This document shows positions 29,060 to 29,706 of a stretch of DNA of 29,706 nt, piece by piece. The position numbers were made by a program, and so were the translations under genes. Position 1 is the first letter of the stretch; each line of letters opens with the position of its first letter. The stretch spans positions 15,713,957 through 15,743,662 of the forward strand of contig CM018903.1 of NCBI GenBank assembly GCA_009663005.1. The letters run 5' to 3'. Below the pieces are notes generated by a model. That model searched no databases, had not been told where the DNA came from, and worked only from the letters and a program-made list of their open reading frames with translations. The DNA comes from Actinidia chinensis (Eukaryota; Streptophyta; Magnoliopsida; Ericales; Actinidiaceae).

Positions 29060-29706
29060 TTGTTAACTTATTTCCTAATAATACTAATTCATCTCATCAT
29101 CATCATCACGCATTAGTCCTTAGGTTTGAGGAATCAACTTCATCAAATACAACAGTAAGACTTTTTCAATAGTTAAAGATCTTTGGTTTATAGAACTCTT
29201 AGGTTTGTTATTCGTAGAATATCCAACAAATATGGGCATTTAATCAGGATTTAGTATCACACTTACCAAATTGTCCCTTTGTCATTTAGAATAAAAGTAT
29301 TTACAAACAAAATCTTGAAATCACCATATTGGTGTTCTTCTTCCAAAACTCCCGTAGGAATTTTTTCGATTTTTAATATAATGACTACAGATTTATAATA
29401 TAATAAGCTGTATTTATATCTTCAAACCCAAAAATACTTAGGCAAACTATGTTCATTAACATGTTTTTAGCCATTTCTTGAAGGATCTATTTTTTAGTTT
29501 TACGTTCAATAACTCCATTTTTGTTGTGGTGTTCTAGTGTCAGAGAAGGTGTTTGTAACTTCCATGATCATCGCAGAAAAACAATATTTTTTAATATCTT
29601 GATTATCAAATTCTCTACCCTATCACTATGAATATTGGTGATAGTGGCAACCTATTTCATTTGTCCTTCTTACAAGAAATTTTTGCGAATGCAATGTGTG
29701 CTTTAT
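29060..29706 (-). pseudogene. Integrase C-terminal half of the second copia element
   Basis: Minus-strand reading from 29706 gives a poorly preserved start, then the RTPQQ word (about 29525-29542) that precedes the catalytic glutamate region, LQEMA (about 29474-29490), LPKYF (about 29430-29450), LNDKGQFGKCDTKS (about 29248-29290) and the terminal TVVFDEVD (about 29133-29158). Stops interrupt every frame. The integrase N-terminal zinc finger and first aspartate are outside the window. Confidence 0.75.
29092..29109. repeat. Short ATC microsatellite
   Basis: CATCTCATCATCATCATCATC-type sequence gives about five ATC units. It lies in the poorly conserved integrase-RT linker of the minus-strand copia element. 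Confidence 0.7.

Larger units (their letters stand above)
27340..29706 (-). mobile_element. Second Ty1/copia element, minus strand, pol part only (5' side outside window)
   Basis: On the minus strand, integrase, then RT, then RNase H words appear from high to low coordinates, which is copia order. The RNase H ending (SGTCHF.GHSLV, TKHIEIRHHF) resembles Sirevirus-type elements more than the Tork-like element at 21432; this is by resemblance only. The copy carries many stops and frameshifts. Gag and protease would lie beyond 29706. Confidence 0.85.

Overview
This window looks like nuclear heterochromatin of a flowering plant, probably a eudicot. The evidence is three decayed LTR retrotransposons of plant-typical Ty3/gypsy and Ty1/copia families, a tandem satellite with a ~162 bp monomer, and one exon carrying the plant tetraspanin GCCK motif. 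No intact protein-coding gene is visible. Nearly every long open frame is a fragment or a shadow of a broken retrotransposon polyprotein.

Layout: 1-8122 is a Ty3/gypsy element of the Tat type (+ strand, 5' end outside the window). It has gag end, protease, reverse transcriptase, RNase H, integrase, a short tandem repeat in the 3' non-coding zone, an antisense ORF and a 3' LTR with a TATA box. 8123-10090 is AT-rich sequence with what may be the first coding exons of an unrecognised host gene. 10091-12713 holds no gene I recognise, apart from a minus-strand coding-like stretch at 11813-12654. 12714-17106 is the satellite array, with visible higher-order organisation. 17107-17206 is a 100-N gap. 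After the gap come a possible polypurine tract/LTR start (17222-17400), a minus-strand tetraspanin exon remnant (17658-17864) and a nearly identical 1.25 kb tandem duplication (18375-20873). 21432-about 26150 is a near-full-length but broken Ty1/copia element (+ strand) with a complete 5' LTR, an initiator-Met-type primer binding site, all pol domains in copia order and a truncated 3' LTR. 27340-29706 is a second Ty1/copia pol on the minus strand that runs out of the window.

The genes here do not work together as a pathway; the retroelement domains are parts of three independent, apparently dead elements. The most notable points are the higher-order pattern in the satellite, the 1.25 kb duplication bounded by matching T-runs, the tetraspanin exon fragment, and the indel-dominated damage across 1-17106 and 22000-25750. 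That damage pattern could be partly uncorrected long-read error rather than evolutionary decay. I did not find a convincing new biological system. All identifications rest on reading motifs by eye, without database searches.
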